Source: Sphaerulina vaccinii (Eukaryota; Ascomycota; Dothideomycetes; Mycosphaerellales; Mycosphaerellaceae). Taken from it: a DNA stretch of 64,000 nucleotides. Under the pieces are notes generated by a model, which was not told the origin of the DNA, did not search any database, and was given only the letters and a program-made list of their open reading frames with translations. The stretch is taken from assembly GCA_022570795.1 (NCBI GenBank), contig JAKUDP010000025.1:201001-265000 (forward strand). Direction: 5' to 3'. The translations under genes and the position numbers were made by a program. Shown here in pieces: positions 53,846-64,000 of this stretch (position 1 is its first letter; each line of letters begins with the position of its first letter).

Positions 53846-54768
53846 GTTGCCTCAACACATTGTCATCCCAGAGACGGCCAGCTCGAACATGGGGATGGTA
53901 AGTATGGCTACAAAGATCTTGCGTTTGCCAAGGTCGCACTGGGCTATGCTGCAGACCAATCTTCGCATGTGATCCATGTGAACCAAAGAAGTCGGAATAT
54001 CACAGCCTCGCCCGACCCAGGGCCGTAGCCATAGCCTTCTCGTGCAATAGTTAGAGACGGCGAATCCGCAGTCCACTATGGGGTCAACCAACTGCTCATC
54101 CTGCGAGAGTATCCGTTTGTCGCAATGTTACGGACATGTGGGTACTTGAATGCTTGCTTTGTTGGTTCAGGCACTGGCGCAGAAAGCCACCAAGGAGTAG
54201 AACAGCCTCAGCCTTGCTATGAGCTGGAGCGATGCTGTGGCCCACGCGTCGCAGAGGTACCGGTTTTGTCCGTTGTGCCTAACATTGTGCTCATTGCACA
54301 GACTGAAGAATGAAGCAGTGTATGCTGATTTCACGTGTCTTGAAACGTGCTCGGTGGCGAGGACTAACATACAACACAATCGTGTTATGACTCCCAAACC
54401 TATTCACAATCAGCTGCTAAGGCGACATGTCTCCAGACCCACCGTGAAGTGCTCGAAACGCTGATGCTGAGTTCTGGTTGCATGCCACGAGGCGTGCTGG
54501 TCGTCGCCGTGCTCGATCGTGGACGACCAGGCAGGCGGAGGATACCACAGGCTTCGGATGCCGATGATGGCCATTTCTGCTTCAGTGCCCAGCGATAGCA
54601 GACCCATGATGGGCTTGACATTGGGGTGATTGTGCAAAGGAAGAAAGAAGGAGAGTGCGCGAGGAAAGGGAAGGAGCAGCGGAGTTTGAATTGGCCGACG
54701 CGTCTCGAAACACCTCCACCTCGCATCTTCACCAAACACACGCGTCAGCCAAACATGCGTCTCCGATC
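53846..54768. other. divergent intergenic region, Scm3 promoter
   Basis: 920 bp with no gene recognised. The Scm3 frame stays open upstream of its first ATG to about 54655 but has no ATG there. Minus-strand frames at 54400-54741 are open but unlike proteins. Confidence 0.45.
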
Positions 54769-57700
54769 ATGATGGCCGACCATGGCAATGCGCAGGCGCA
54801 ACTCGACCAAGATCGTGATCGCAATAACCAGAAGCTCAAGTCCCGATTTGAGCACATTTTCCGGAAATACGAGCACGACTTCACGGGCATCGGCGACGAG
54901 TTCGATATCCATACCGACCAGATAGTCGTCAACAATGGACATCTAGAATACATGCGCAATGAGGCCGACTCTGGTACTACAGCTTCATCCAAGTTTGTCA
55001 AGACTTTCCGAGAGAAACTAGCACATGAAGATGAATCGATAACGTCAGAGGACGATGAGGGTGACGAGGATCAAGACGATGGCAGCACTACTGGAAGCGA
55101 TACAGAGCTGGAGGAAGCAGATGCTAGCGAGGTCGTATCTCAGCACCCCCCGCGCCTGCCGCAGCTCTTCAAACTTCTCGCTGGCGAGGGTACTTCACAG
55201 GAGCCTCTAGAAGTGCCGGATGATGGAGAGAGCGAGGACGATTCTGTGTCAGAGACCATATCACGCGATCAGACGCCAGCTGTGGTTGATGCTTTGCGTA
55301 CCACCAAGCGCTCGTCGTCTGCTGACGCCCTTGCTAGAAGCAAACGTCCAGTGGCAGATGACGAGACCGTTCATGCTCTAGGCATGAGCATTGCGACCCA
55401 GCTGGCGAAGCTGATGGGTGCTTCGTCTAAAAAGAAGCCCAAGAAGAAGGCTACTGTTATGCATGGCGCAACAGATCCGGTATGGGATTATCCAGCACTG
55501 AAGCAGACGAACAAGATAAAGCGCAAGCGTAGTATATCTCCAGTGCCGCCCCCTCAGCAATCTTCGTCACCACAAATCACCTCTCCCGAAGGTCTCTCGC
55601 TATGGGCGATAACGGGTTCAACGCAGCACGGAAAGCGTAGACGCCGAGATGATACAAGCAATGCCGGGAAACCAAAGGTCCGCAGATATGGCAATGCAAC
55701 AGAATCGCACGACAGTAAGAGATGCTGGAATTGTAGTCTGACCAGATCCCCAAGCTGGCGAAGAGGTCCACATGGTCAAGACCTTTGCCTACCTTGTGGC
55801 CAGTACTACGAGCACCATGGTCGTATGAAGGGCTTCGATTCTGCCACTCCTCCGATAGACAACCAGGAGCAAACCGCAGTGCCGACTAGTCGTAACGTCG
55901 AAGAGTCCGAACCTGTGACCGATACGGACAATAGCTTGGTCTTGGAAGAGGATGCAGAGCATATTCAATACGAGGAGGAGATACAGCATGTGGGCAAGCC
56001 TACACTCGAGCTGACGCCGCAGTGTGCGCCCAAGGCTGGAGCAGATGAGCCGTCCACTCCTAGCATACCATACCAAGCCAACACTTCTCGACCAATGATA
56101 TCTAGCGCTAGTAGAAGAAAGGTGGCTGCGAAGTGGACCATTGAGGAAGATGCTCTGCTCATTAGACTCAAGGAGCGCGATCGTCTCACTTGGGACGCCA
56201 TCGCCCTCCATTTTCCCAATCGAACTACATTCACGATACAGAAGAGTTACAGCGCCAGGTTGAAAGGAGTGGACTGTCCCGGCCGAGCGCTGTTCAATGC
56301 TCAGACGGAAGATACTGCGGACGATGTCGAAGCCGAGCTCGAATCAGAGACTGACGCAGACGATGACGATGACGATCACGATCTGGGCTGGAGTTCGCAG
56401 CAAGATGAGCTGCTTGTCGCTCTGCGAGACGCTGATGAGCTTGAATGGGCCGAGATCGCAGACCTGTTGCCTGGCCACGATCCAAAAGCTGTAGAGCGGC
56501 GGTACGTGCTTCTGACAAGCTCGACGAGGGATGAAAGTACATCAGGTTGCCGTAGCAAGCGCACAGAACAGACCAATGTTACTTTCGATAGTGATACAGT
56601 CGCGACACAGCCTGACCATTTGGCACTGCCGATAGAAGCCTCTCGCGACCACCTTGCGAGACGTAGCTTGCCTGCATCGATGCCATCCAGCTCTCGCAGA
56701 TCTGGATCTGGAAACGCACTGCTGCGACAGGCCTTGGGCAACAGCCATCGTTGTCGCTCAGACATGGACGCTGCACCAGTAGATGCGCCGCTTGCTGCAT
56801 CATACTCCACTCCTCAGAACATCGATAGCCACCGTCATGTACGGGAACACAGCACCGGCGCTGATGAGTCGGCTGAAGCGAGAAAAATACCCGGTCCGGC
56901 TAGTCATGGCAACAGACGTCGCACATCTCGGGGGACGTCTGCGGATGCTGAACGCGATGCACGCGAAGCTCTCATCAACAGCTTTGGTGACGAGATTCAG
57001 CTGTCTGGCAGTACAACCAATGATGATTCACTTGGACTGGCACGACCTCCTGATCTATCGTGGAGACAGATTGTGGACTCGGCCTTCACTTCTACCAATA
57101 GTACGAGCATGTCCAACCAAGACCTCTTCGCATGGATCGAAGCGAACTACGGCTATTACAGCACTGCGCCGCGCGCTTGGAAGAACTTCGTTCGCGAGGA
57201 GCTTCGCGCCAACGACAAGTACGAGCTCGATACTGCCCGGAAGCGCAACAGTGTTTGGCGTATCAAGGAGGAATCGGTGGACCATGCGCCGGACAACACT
57301 CAGCACTCCGCCGATGTGTCACTAGAGATTGCCGCAGTGGACGACATCGACGCGTCCGGCACATCGGACAGCGGCGCACTGACCCCAACCGACAGCACAC
57401 CTCCTCAGCAGAGCTTACGATCAGCGGCACGGCACGTCTCCTTCTCGCCTGTCGTAACCGTCTCGACACCCGTGCCAGTGGTAAAGAAGAGACCTCGCGC
57501 AAAACCGCAAAAACAAGGACTGCAGCCAAGTCCAAGTACCGAACAATCCTCTGCTGTGCTGGAGATTCCAGACAGCGATCCTTTGGACGCTCCAACGTGC
57601 TCGCCGGAGCTTGGTACTGAATACAACACGACAACAGAGGCAACTTTAGACATCGACCGTGAGCACAACAGCAGCTCGCCCCCAGCACGCGAGTCAAAGT

Positions 57701-57963
57701 CTGGCAAGCTCAAGATGCCTAGTTTCAGTGCTTCAGGAAACGCTCCCAGCTCACCAGCACGTACCAAGCGCGTGTCCCCAGCCAGTATTTTCAAAACACC
57801 TAAGCGACCAAGCCGGTCTAGACTGAGTGATTCAGCGAAAAGGCATAGCACGCCGATCATCAATCACAAGTTCATGACACCGAATGCTGATACAAGGAAG
57901 CGAGTCGTGGAGACGCCACTTAGAGAGTTGCAGGATCCAGATGAAGATGAATTGGCAGGATGA
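54769..57963 (+). CDS. scm3: Scm3-type CENP-A chaperone with several DNA-binding segments
   Basis: Intronless, 1064 residues from the first ATG (54769; a second ATG follows directly). Residues 23-65 (LKSRFEHIFRKYEHDFTGIG, then QIVVNNGHLEYMRNE) are the Scm3 domain that binds the centromeric histone CENP-A/CenH3. Then come an acidic region, basic AT-hook-like patches (KKPKKKATV), a GATA-type zinc finger (RCWNCSLTRSPSWRRGPHG, LCLPC; about 317-345), two Myb/SANT-like segments (KWTIEEDALLIRLKERD, about 450-505; WSSQQDELLVALRDADE, about 538-585) and a forkhead-like winged helix (LFAWIEANYGYYSTAPRAW, RNSVWRIK; about 762-832). Filamentous-fungal Scm3 proteins are known to carry extra DNA-binding domains. 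It should load CENP-A at centromeres. Confidence 0.9.
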   Translation: MMADHGNAQAQLDQDRDRNNQKLKSRFEHIFRKYEHDFTGIGDEFDIHTDQIVVNNGHLEYMRNEADSGTTASSKFVKTFREKLAHEDESITSEDDEGDEDQDDGSTTGSDTELEEADASEVVSQHPPRLPQLFKLLAGEGTSQEPLEVPDDGESEDDSVSETISRDQTPAVVDALRTTKRSSSADALARSKRPVADDETVHALGMSIATQLAKLMGASSKKKPKKKATVMHGATDPVWDYPALKQTNKIKRKRSISPVPPPQQSSSPQITSPEGLSLWAITGSTQHGKRRRRDDTSNAGKPKVRRYGNATESHDSKRCWNCSLTRSPSWRRGPHGQDLCLPCGQYYEHHGRMKGFDSATPPIDNQEQTAVPTSRNVEESEPVTDTDNSLVLEEDAEHIQYEEEIQHVGKPTLELTPQCAPKAGADEPSTPSIPYQANTSRPMISSASRRKVAAKWTIEEDALLIRLKERDRLTWDAIALHFPNRTTFTIQKSYSARLKGVDCPGRALFNAQTEDTADDVEAELESETDADDDDDDHDLGWSSQQDELLVALRDADELEWAEIADLLPGHDPKAVERRYVLLTSSTRDESTSGCRSKRTEQTNVTFDSDTVATQPDHLALPIEASRDHLARRSLPASMPSSSRRSGSGNALLRQALGNSHRCRSDMDAAPVDAPLAASYSTPQNIDSHRHVREHSTGADESAEARKIPGPASHGNRRRTSRGTSADAERDAREALINSFGDEIQLSGSTTNDDSLGLARPPDLSWRQIVDSAFTSTNSTSMSNQDLFAWIEANYGYYSTAPRAWKNFVREELRANDKYELDTARKRNSVWRIKEESVDHAPDNTQHSADVSLEIAAVDDIDASGTSDSGALTPTDSTPPQQSLRSAARHVSFSPVVTVSTPVPVVKKRPRAKPQKQGLQPSPSTEQSSAVLEIPDSDPLDAPTCSPELGTEYNTTTEATLDIDREHNSSSPPARESKSGKLKMPSFSASGNAPSSPARTKRVSPASIFKTPKRPSRSRLSDSAKRHSTPIINHKFMTPNADTRKRVVETPLRELQDPDEDELAG

Positions 57964-58334
57964 GATGTGTCGATGTCCAACAGAACAGCGAAAAGGCAGT
58001 GTCAGCGAAAGCATGCTATGGATAGGCTTAAGTGACCAACTTATCAAAGCATATTCTAAACCTGGACTCGGACATTCCCGAGCAACCACCAAGCTATTAG
58101 CGCATCTCCGTGTCTTTACCTTAAGTGCGGTATCATGTTATTGAAGTGTCCCTCGGCAACTGTTGACAAGAAGATAGGCCAACATAGAATCCATTCACGT
58201 GCATTGAAGTACCAAGATAGCCTACCGGCCGCCGGCCAGCCAAGCGAGCTCGAGCTTACTTCTACAGCTATAACAGCTATAGCTTGCCTAAACATGAAGA
58301 GCTCTACATAGACACAACAAGCTATACGAAAACC
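57964..58334. other. intergenic
   Basis: 371 bp between Scm3 and the deacetylase gene, same direction. No gene recognised. Confidence 0.45.
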
Positions 58335-59495
58335 ATGGCTGAAGCATATACACCCCAGCCCCTCTTCCACTACGATCGCGACTTCAAAGGCTACGGCGAG
58401 AAAGGCCTTGAAGGCTTGAAGTGGCCGAACAATGCCAAAATCGCAGTATCCTTCGTTATCAATTATGAAGAAGGCGCCGAACGCAGCGTCCAAAACGGTG
58501 ACGGCCAATCCGAACCCTCGTTGACAGAACAACCCACTCGCCCAGCAAGAATCAACGAAAGAAACTATAACATCGAATCCGAATACGAATATGGTTCTCG
58601 AGCAGGTTTCTGGCGTTTATTCCGTCTCTTCAACAAATATAACATGCACTTCACACTCTATGCCGTTGCGCAAGCTGTGGAGATCCAGCCAGAGGTGGCA
58701 AAGAGATGTGTAGAACTAGGGCATGATGTTGCGTCTCACGCGTATAGGTGGATAGATTATCACGACATGTCTGTTGAGCAAGAAACGGAGTTGATCAAGA
58801 AGTGCGTGGAGAGTTTGAAGGGTTTGACGGGATATGCGCCAAGAGGGTGGTATTATGGGAGGAATTCGCCTCAGAGTCGTACGCTTGTTCCGAAGGTGTA
58901 TGAGGAGATGGGGGAGAAGTTGGAGTGGATGAGTGATTCTTATGCTGATGATGTAAGTGGTCGGTCGGAGGGTGGCGGAGGTGGGTGCTGATCTGTCAAT
59001 AGGTGCCATATTGGATTGATCGTGCGGATGAGAAGGAGAAGGAGGATGCGAAAGGTATATTGATGGTGTAAGTCTGCTCTGGTTTGTGTGTAAATTATGT
59101 TCGCTGATGCGATGCCAGGCCATACTCTTATGATGCCAATGACTTCAAATTCCATACGCCAGGCTCGGGTTTCCGCGATCCGCAAGGATTCTACACTCAT
59201 CTCAAGAATGCTTTCGATGTCCTGTATGAGGAAGGAGCGGAGGGGTCGCCGAAGGTAAGTGTCGCTTAGGCACTTCTTGTCTGATGATTCGGACATTGAC
59301 TTGTGGTAGATGATGACTATCGGACTCCATTGCCGCGTGATCGGTCGTCCTGGTCGTGCGAAGGCGCTGATTGACTTTGTCGACTATATTAGCAAGAAGG
59401 AAGGTGTCTGGGTCGCCACTCGATCAGAGATCGCTGAGGCTTTTGCCGAGCAATTTCCATACCAGAAAGGCTTCCTAGCAAAGGCCAAGGAGTAG
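58335..59495 (+). CDS. polysaccharide deacetylase family protein, PuuE-like
   Basis: Four exons (58335-58952, 59003-59067, 59119-59254, 59310-59495; introns of 50, 51 and 55 nt) give 334 residues. The start is the first ATG of the frame (MAEAYTPQPLFHYDRD). The NodB-type fold is recognisable: VSFVINYEEGAERS, GSRAGFWRLFRLF, VELGHDVASHAYRW, PRGWYYGR and MTIGLHCRVIGRPGR. This pattern is that of the PuuE subfamily, whose bacterial member is a cofactor-independent allantoinase in purine breakdown; no signal peptide is seen, which argues against a chitin deacetylase. Fungal copies are often annotated as polysaccharide deacetylases, so the substrate is uncertain. Its 3' end converges on EMC4, 110 bp away. 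Confidence 0.9.
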
Positions 59496-59604
59496 CCAGG
59501 CTAGGGAAATGTCATAGTCTGTAGCATCAGTAAACCAGAATCTGGGTGTGTAGCGTTATTGTGATACGCTGTCCAATCGTGGAAGGAGCTGCATACGTCT
59601 ATCG

Positions 59605-60227
59605 TCATGACACATAGTAGGCTCTCTCTATCGGTTCTCTCGCAGACTCCCAGGCCAGCCAGTCTGATCTCGTGGTCCTATCGCAGGATTAGCACACGTT
59701 TACATCGCTTCTCCAGAGTTGCAGCAGGCAGTGGAGGGGTATACTCACGGCAACAACCCCATAGCATTCACCTTCCATATCCCCAAGCCCAACGCAAGCA
59801 GATTGCATCCAATGAACGCGGCTTTCACCATGAGCATCTGCTCCTTGTTTCCAGGACTCTCCAACCTCGAGAAGGTATTCTGAATGTTCAACACAGCTTG
59901 TATAGGGCCCTTGAACAGCATGAAGACCATCATGATGCTGAAGATCTGGAGACCGTTTCCTGTCATGTACATCCCTATCGCATTCATCGGAAGCTGTTTG
60001 GCAGGCGCGATGGCCAATTCCCATGCCTTCTTGAGCTTCAAGCTGTCCATTTCTTCAGGTGTAGGCACTTTTCGTGTTGAGACGGTCTTTTTAGATTTGT
60101 TGGAGGTTGTCGCTGGTGCGGTATAGCCTGGCGGATCGGGGACTGCGGCATTCTTTGGTTTGACGACAGCAGTGCTGTTGAGGTCGACGAGCCATTGCGG
60201 CTGTGGCGATGGCAGTGTCAGCGCCAT
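59605..60227 (-). CDS. emc4: ER membrane protein complex subunit 4
   Basis: Two exons (60227-59749, 59677-59605) encode 183 residues. The 71-nt intron has GTGAGT, TGCTAATCC and TAG signals, and the second exon restores the family C-terminus (GLLPTTRSDWLAWES). The EMC4 core is clear: KAWELAIAPAKQLPMNAIGM, FSIMMVFMLFKGPIQAVLNI and a second hydrophobic helix (AAFIGCNLLALGLGIWK). The hydrophilic N-terminus faces the cytosol. EMC4 is part of the insertase that places tail-anchored and multipass proteins in the ER membrane. Length is normal. Confidence 0.95.
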
Positions 60228-60616
60228 TGTTGGTGTGTGTAGGTGTAAGGAGTGGTGGTTCGTTTGGAGTTGCTGCTGTCTAAGTAGTTCTACGCCAAGA
60301 GCATGTGATCAGGGATCGCGGAGCCTCATCTGATGCTCGAGCACTTCTTGGTGGACGCGACAACGACACTCAAGACATCGACACTGACCATATCACCTTT
60401 CTGAGCTGGTCCGAACTGCACAGTGACTCTGACGACCTGGAAACCATCGAAAACAACCGCATCAAACGAGCCGGCATCAGAAGAACGAAACAGCTTCCTT
60501 GAACCCCATTGGCCTAAGGAGTTGGACGACCGCATGGCAGCCCAATAGGAGGCTCGTAGTAGGCGGAGAGCTTCGTCTAGAGAGTTTGTCTCAGTCGCGA
60601 CAGAAGCGCAGTCATA
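60228..60616. other. divergent intergenic region between emc4 and apl2
   Basis: 389 bp. One open frame (60305-60502) lacks an ATG and is not called. It probably serves as promoter for both housekeeping genes. Confidence 0.45.
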
Positions 60617-62820
60617 ATGAGCTCAGGCGGGCAAGATGCGAAGTTCTTCGCTCGAGGCAAGGTCGCTGAACTCAAGCTCGAGCTCAATAATGGCGGCGGC
60701 AAGAAGGACAAGAACTTCTTGAGCAAGAAGGTTGCCCTCAAGAAGATTGTGGCGAACATGACCATGAGCAACAATGACATGGTAGCACTCTTCCCAGACA
60801 TCGTAGGCTGCATGGGCATACCGAACCTCGAGATCAAGAAGATGTATGTCTAGCACCAGTCTATTATGCGGAGACGTACTGATGTTCGTTGTAGGTGCTT
60901 CTTGTACTTGGTCAACTATGCGCGTATGAAGCCGGACATTGCTCTCAAGGCACTACCCATATTGGTTCAAGATCTGGATGACACGAATCCACTCATCCGA
61001 GCTCTGGCCTTGCGGACCCTATCATATGTGCATGTTCGACAATTCGTGGAAGCCACATTAGAGCCCCTCAAAGGCCTTCTCAGAGATCCAGATCCATATG
61101 TGCGGAAGACAGCAGCCTTCACAGTAGCCAAAGTTTACGACCACGACAGACACTTGGTTGAGCGCAGCGACTTGATCGATCGACTCAACATGATGCTGAG
61201 AGATGAAAACCCGACAGTCGTGTCATCTTCGTTAGCAGCATTGATGGATATTTGGGAGCGCAGCGAAAGCATCAAGCTGACGATTGACTATGCTAATGCC
61301 AGTAAGATCGTTCAGATCTTGCCCGACTGCTCAGAGTAAGCAACACACCTCAGACTTCGCTATTGTGTACTGACAGGCATAGATGGGGTCAAACATATAT
61401 TTTAGAGGCGCTCACATCATATGTGCCCCAAGATACACAAGAAGCAGCATTGCTTGCCGACCGAATAACGCCACGACTATCGCATACGAACTCGGCCGTT
61501 GTACTGACATGTATACGAGTCATCCTCTACCTCATGAACTATATCGAATCAGACAAAGTGATAGCAGGACTCTGCCACAAGCTCAGTCCGCCGCTGGTCA
61601 CACTCCTTAGCAAAGGACCCGAGTTCCAATACCTTGCACTTCGAAATGCGCTGCTGATCCTGCAAAGACGGCCGGAAGTACTACGCAATGACATCCGAGT
61701 GTTCTTCTGCAAGTACAACGATCCCATATACGTCAAGGTCACCAAGCTCGAACTCATCTTCATGCTCGCGAACGAGAAGAACATTACCGAAGTCCTCACT
61801 GAGCTTCGCGAGTATGCTACCGAGATTGATGTCCACTTCGTGCGCAAGTCTGTTCGCGCCATCGGAAAGCTGGCCATCAAGATTGAGCCTGCAGCCAAGC
61901 TCTGCATCTCCACACTACTCGAACTTGTGTCAACGAAAGTGTCCTACATTGTGCAAGAAGCAACAGTGGTCATCAAGAACATCTTCCGAAAGTATCCGAA
62001 TCAATACGAGTCCATCATCTCAACACTCTGCGAGAACCTGGACTCACTAGACGAACCCGAGGCGAAGGCAGCCATGATCTGGGTCATCGGGCAATATGCA
62101 GACCGCATCGACAACTCTGAAGTCCTCCTCGAAGACTTCCTTGACAGCTGGGCAGATGAAACCCACGAAGTACAACTTGCGCTTCTGACAGCAACAGTCA
62201 AGCTCTTCATCCAAAGACCGACGAAAGGACAAGATTTGGTACCCAAAGTACTGAAGTGGGCGACAGAAGACACAGACAATCCCGACTTACGAGATCGCGG
62301 ATACATGTACTGGCGTCTCCTTAGCAGTAACCCAACAGCTGCGAAAGGCATTGTCATGGGCGAGAAACCCGCCATCACAGCCGAAAGTGAAAAGCTGGAT
62401 CCCGTCACTCTCGAAGAGATGTGCCTGGTAGTTGGCACACTAGCCACAGTCTACCTCAAACCCGTACAGACTGTTTTTCGCTCCACGAGGCCGAGGAGAT
62501 TACAAGACAGTCCTGCTCTTCAGAGGGAGAAGTTGCCTTCTTGGAGAGCTCAACAGGAAGCGAATATGGTCAGCGCAGATGCTCAAGCTGCTGTATACGC
62601 ACTCAATGGGCAGCAGCCCACAAGTGCTATTGATGAAGCCGATGCCTACTTTGCGAGTGTGGGAGGGCAAGGCGTCGCCAATGATGGCTTTGCGTCAAGT
62701 CCTGGAGCCGGCATGGATCAGGGAGGGCAGATGTATATGGTGAATCAGGGACAAGGACTGGGCACTGTAAGACCTATGACCCACGTACAGAATGGTGAAG
62801 GGGATTTGTTGTCATTCTAG
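60617..62820 (+). CDS. apl2: clathrin adaptor AP-1 beta subunit (beta-adaptin)
   Basis: Three exons (60617-60843, 60895-61335, 61383-62820; introns of 51 and 47 nt) give 701 residues. The N-terminal trunk of helical HEAT-like repeats is highly conserved (KVAELKLELNNG, SKKVALKKIVANMTMSNNDM, RALALRTLSYVHV, DPDPYVRKTAAF, LEALTSYVPQD, GPEFQYLALRNALLILQRRP). After a Gln/Gly-rich hinge the protein ends GEGDLLSF, with a clathrin-box-like DLLSF. No appendage (ear) domain is present, as is common in fungal AP-1 beta. Acts in trans-Golgi/endosome vesicle sorting with clathrin. AP-1 versus AP-2 beta is judged from length and hinge. Confidence 0.93.
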
Positions 62821-63386
62821 GAGATGATGGCTGTGAATGAGGAACGGATGTGGACGCTGTCTGTCGGGTAAAGGATTGATACGTAGCGCAGCACAGTATG
62901 AGACTGATCATACAACTTCGTAATCCTCCACCGGCAATATTTGAACACGCAATCGCCTCATCTGTACTTTTGTGTAGCGGTAAATCTTTCATCCTCGCTC
63001 GGCTCAATTTGCCTCGTATCGAACATACGAGCGGGAGGCGCTTGTTGAACCTCAGCATCGCACGGTTCGTTCCAGCCTTGATCACTACTCAACCATATCG
63101 CGGGTCCAGCATCATGTCTCCATCAACACCTTTCCTTGTGTATATTGATTCTCTCATCTATAACGATGGCGCCAGGATCCGACTCCTCCAAGTCTCTGGA
63201 CACGCAGGCCTATCTGGCACCCGATAACGGCCGACACGTGAAGCGGCGAAGAGTAGTCTTCGCGGCCGAAGATGAATCACAACGCAAGAGAAGGCGTCAG
63301 TCTTCGCCTAGCAGGCCATTCTCGTAGGTGAGCTCCAGTCTGCTCAGCATTCCATACAGGACCAGGAAGCCAACAAGACGTACAGC
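62821..63386. other. intergenic with short upstream ORF
   Basis: 566 bp. Contains a 53-codon ORF (63166-63327) annotated separately; the rest is the apl2 3' region and the amidase leader. Confidence 0.45.
63166..63327 (+). other. 53-residue basic ORF upstream of the amidase
   Basis: ATG 63166 to TAG 63327 encodes a basic, Arg/Lys-rich peptide (GRHVKRRRVVFAAEDESQRK). TAG is followed directly by GTGAGC and later TACAG before the amidase ATG, so it may sit in a 5' exon as an upstream ORF. No fusion to the amidase frame is possible with the visible splice sites. A separate small nuclear protein is the alternative. Confidence 0.35.
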
Positions 63387-64000
63387 ATGGCTACCAAAGA
63401 GCCTTTCCGCTTGACCGCCACAGAGGCATTGAAAGCATTCGACTCCGGGGACCTGACAGTAGAAGACTACGCTCGATCCCTCCTAGACCGGATTCAAGAA
63501 CGCGATGAAGCAGTTCGAGCATGGATTTATCTCGATGGCAATCATGTCATCGAACAAGCCAAAGCTCTTGACAAACTCCCCAAAGAGCAACGAGGACCTA
63601 TGCATGGTGTTGCTGTGGCTGTGAAGGATGTCATCTATACCAAAGGTAACCATACTCCCCAAGATAGAGTATGATAAGATCGCTAATGCTCACCAGATAT
63701 GCCAACCCAACACAACTCCTCAATCTACAAAGACAGCTTTCCAGAAATCGACGCAGGCAGCGTAGCAATGCTTCGAAAAGCCGGAGCTCTCATTTTCGGC
63801 AAAACGACCACCACAGAATTCGCCGCCAATGTGATCGGAACCAAGACAGCGAACCCTCATTCACCTACCCGGACACCAGGAGGTTCTTCGTCAGGTTCTG
63901 GAGCAGCGGTTGCAGATTTCCAGGTCCCAATAGCTTTAGGAACACAAACAGGGGGTTCTATGATTCGACCCGCAAGTTTCAATGGCATCTTTGGGATAAA
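63387..64000 (+). CDS. amidase-signature enzyme, cut by window end
   Basis: Two exons are visible (63387-63645, 63697 to the window end; 51-nt intron with GCTAATGCT branch site), about 188 residues. The amidase signature Ser-cisSer-Lys triad is present: K80 (VAVAVKDVI), the cis-Ser in TPGGSSSGSGAA (about 150-152) and S174 in GTQTGGSMIRPA. This part contains the N-terminal two-fifths of a family that is usually 480-580 residues. Fungal members hydrolyse acetamide, other aliphatic amides or fatty acid amides; the substrate cannot be told from this piece. The start is the first ATG after a possible 5' UTR intron. Confidence 0.93.

Noticed and set aside
60305..60502. 65-codon frame between emc4 and apl2
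   Set aside because: It has no ATG and lies in a short divergent promoter.
1..64000. CRISPR array, bacterial operon features, rRNA genes or autonomous transposon
   Set aside because: None seen: no regularly spaced repeats, no transposase or reverse-transcriptase motifs, and gene structure is eukaryotic throughout.

Overview
The window looks like nuclear DNA of a filamentous ascomycete. Genes are dense and on both strands. Introns are mostly 47-63 nt with GTAAGT-type donors and CTAAC/CTGAC branch sites. The gene families (Zn2Cys6 regulator, TRI12-like MFS pump, DUF6536-type membrane protein, Scm3 with added DNA-binding domains) are those of filamentous fungi. Related 110-155 nt introns resembling introner-like elements, together with the gene complement, make a dothideomycete of the Mycosphaerellaceae/Capnodiales kind my best guess. 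That placement is inference.

Layout, 0-12 kb: a small acidic protein; the Delta-9 fatty acid desaturase ole1 with a fused cytochrome b5; a quiet 1.8 kb stretch; alanyl-tRNA synthetase (minus strand) with an in-frame upstream ATG that would add a mitochondrial presequence; a small conserved protein; a protein built from two BTB-like halves; and a small Ser/Arg-rich protein. 12.2-15.7 kb holds no convincing gene, but has a 52-bp imperfect palindrome.

15.7-24.5 kb is a secretion island: a proteinase K-like subtilase, a GH5 glycosidase (minus), a Zn2Cys6 regulator and an S10 serine carboxypeptidase. 24.6-27.7 kb has three minus-strand genes for small proteins with mitochondrial-type N-termini and a transmembrane segment; two are clear tandem paralogues. 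28.3-32.0 kb encodes SF3b1, a core splicing factor. At 33.1-37.7 kb two neighbouring membrane-protein genes (TRI12-like MFS and DUF6536-type) each carry an in-frame TGA, so both look broken. A small secreted protein and the MutL homologue Mlh2/PMS1 follow.

42-48 kb contains a DsbA/thioredoxin-fold protein, a degenerate tRNA-Lys-like sequence, a protein of unknown function and a Rid-family protein, and is where the related long introns lie. 48.3-58 kb holds an unknown protein, a 1300-residue protein with a C-terminal PARP-type ADP-ribosyltransferase domain, and the CENP-A chaperone Scm3 with GATA-finger, two Myb/SANT and forkhead-like segments. The right end has a PuuE-type polysaccharide deacetylase, EMC4, the AP-1 beta subunit, and an amidase cut by the window edge.

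Most genes are unrelated housekeeping functions. The only plausible functional grouping is the secreted-hydrolase island around its own regulator. Exon boundaries were read by eye from splice signals and frame, and no homology search was run.
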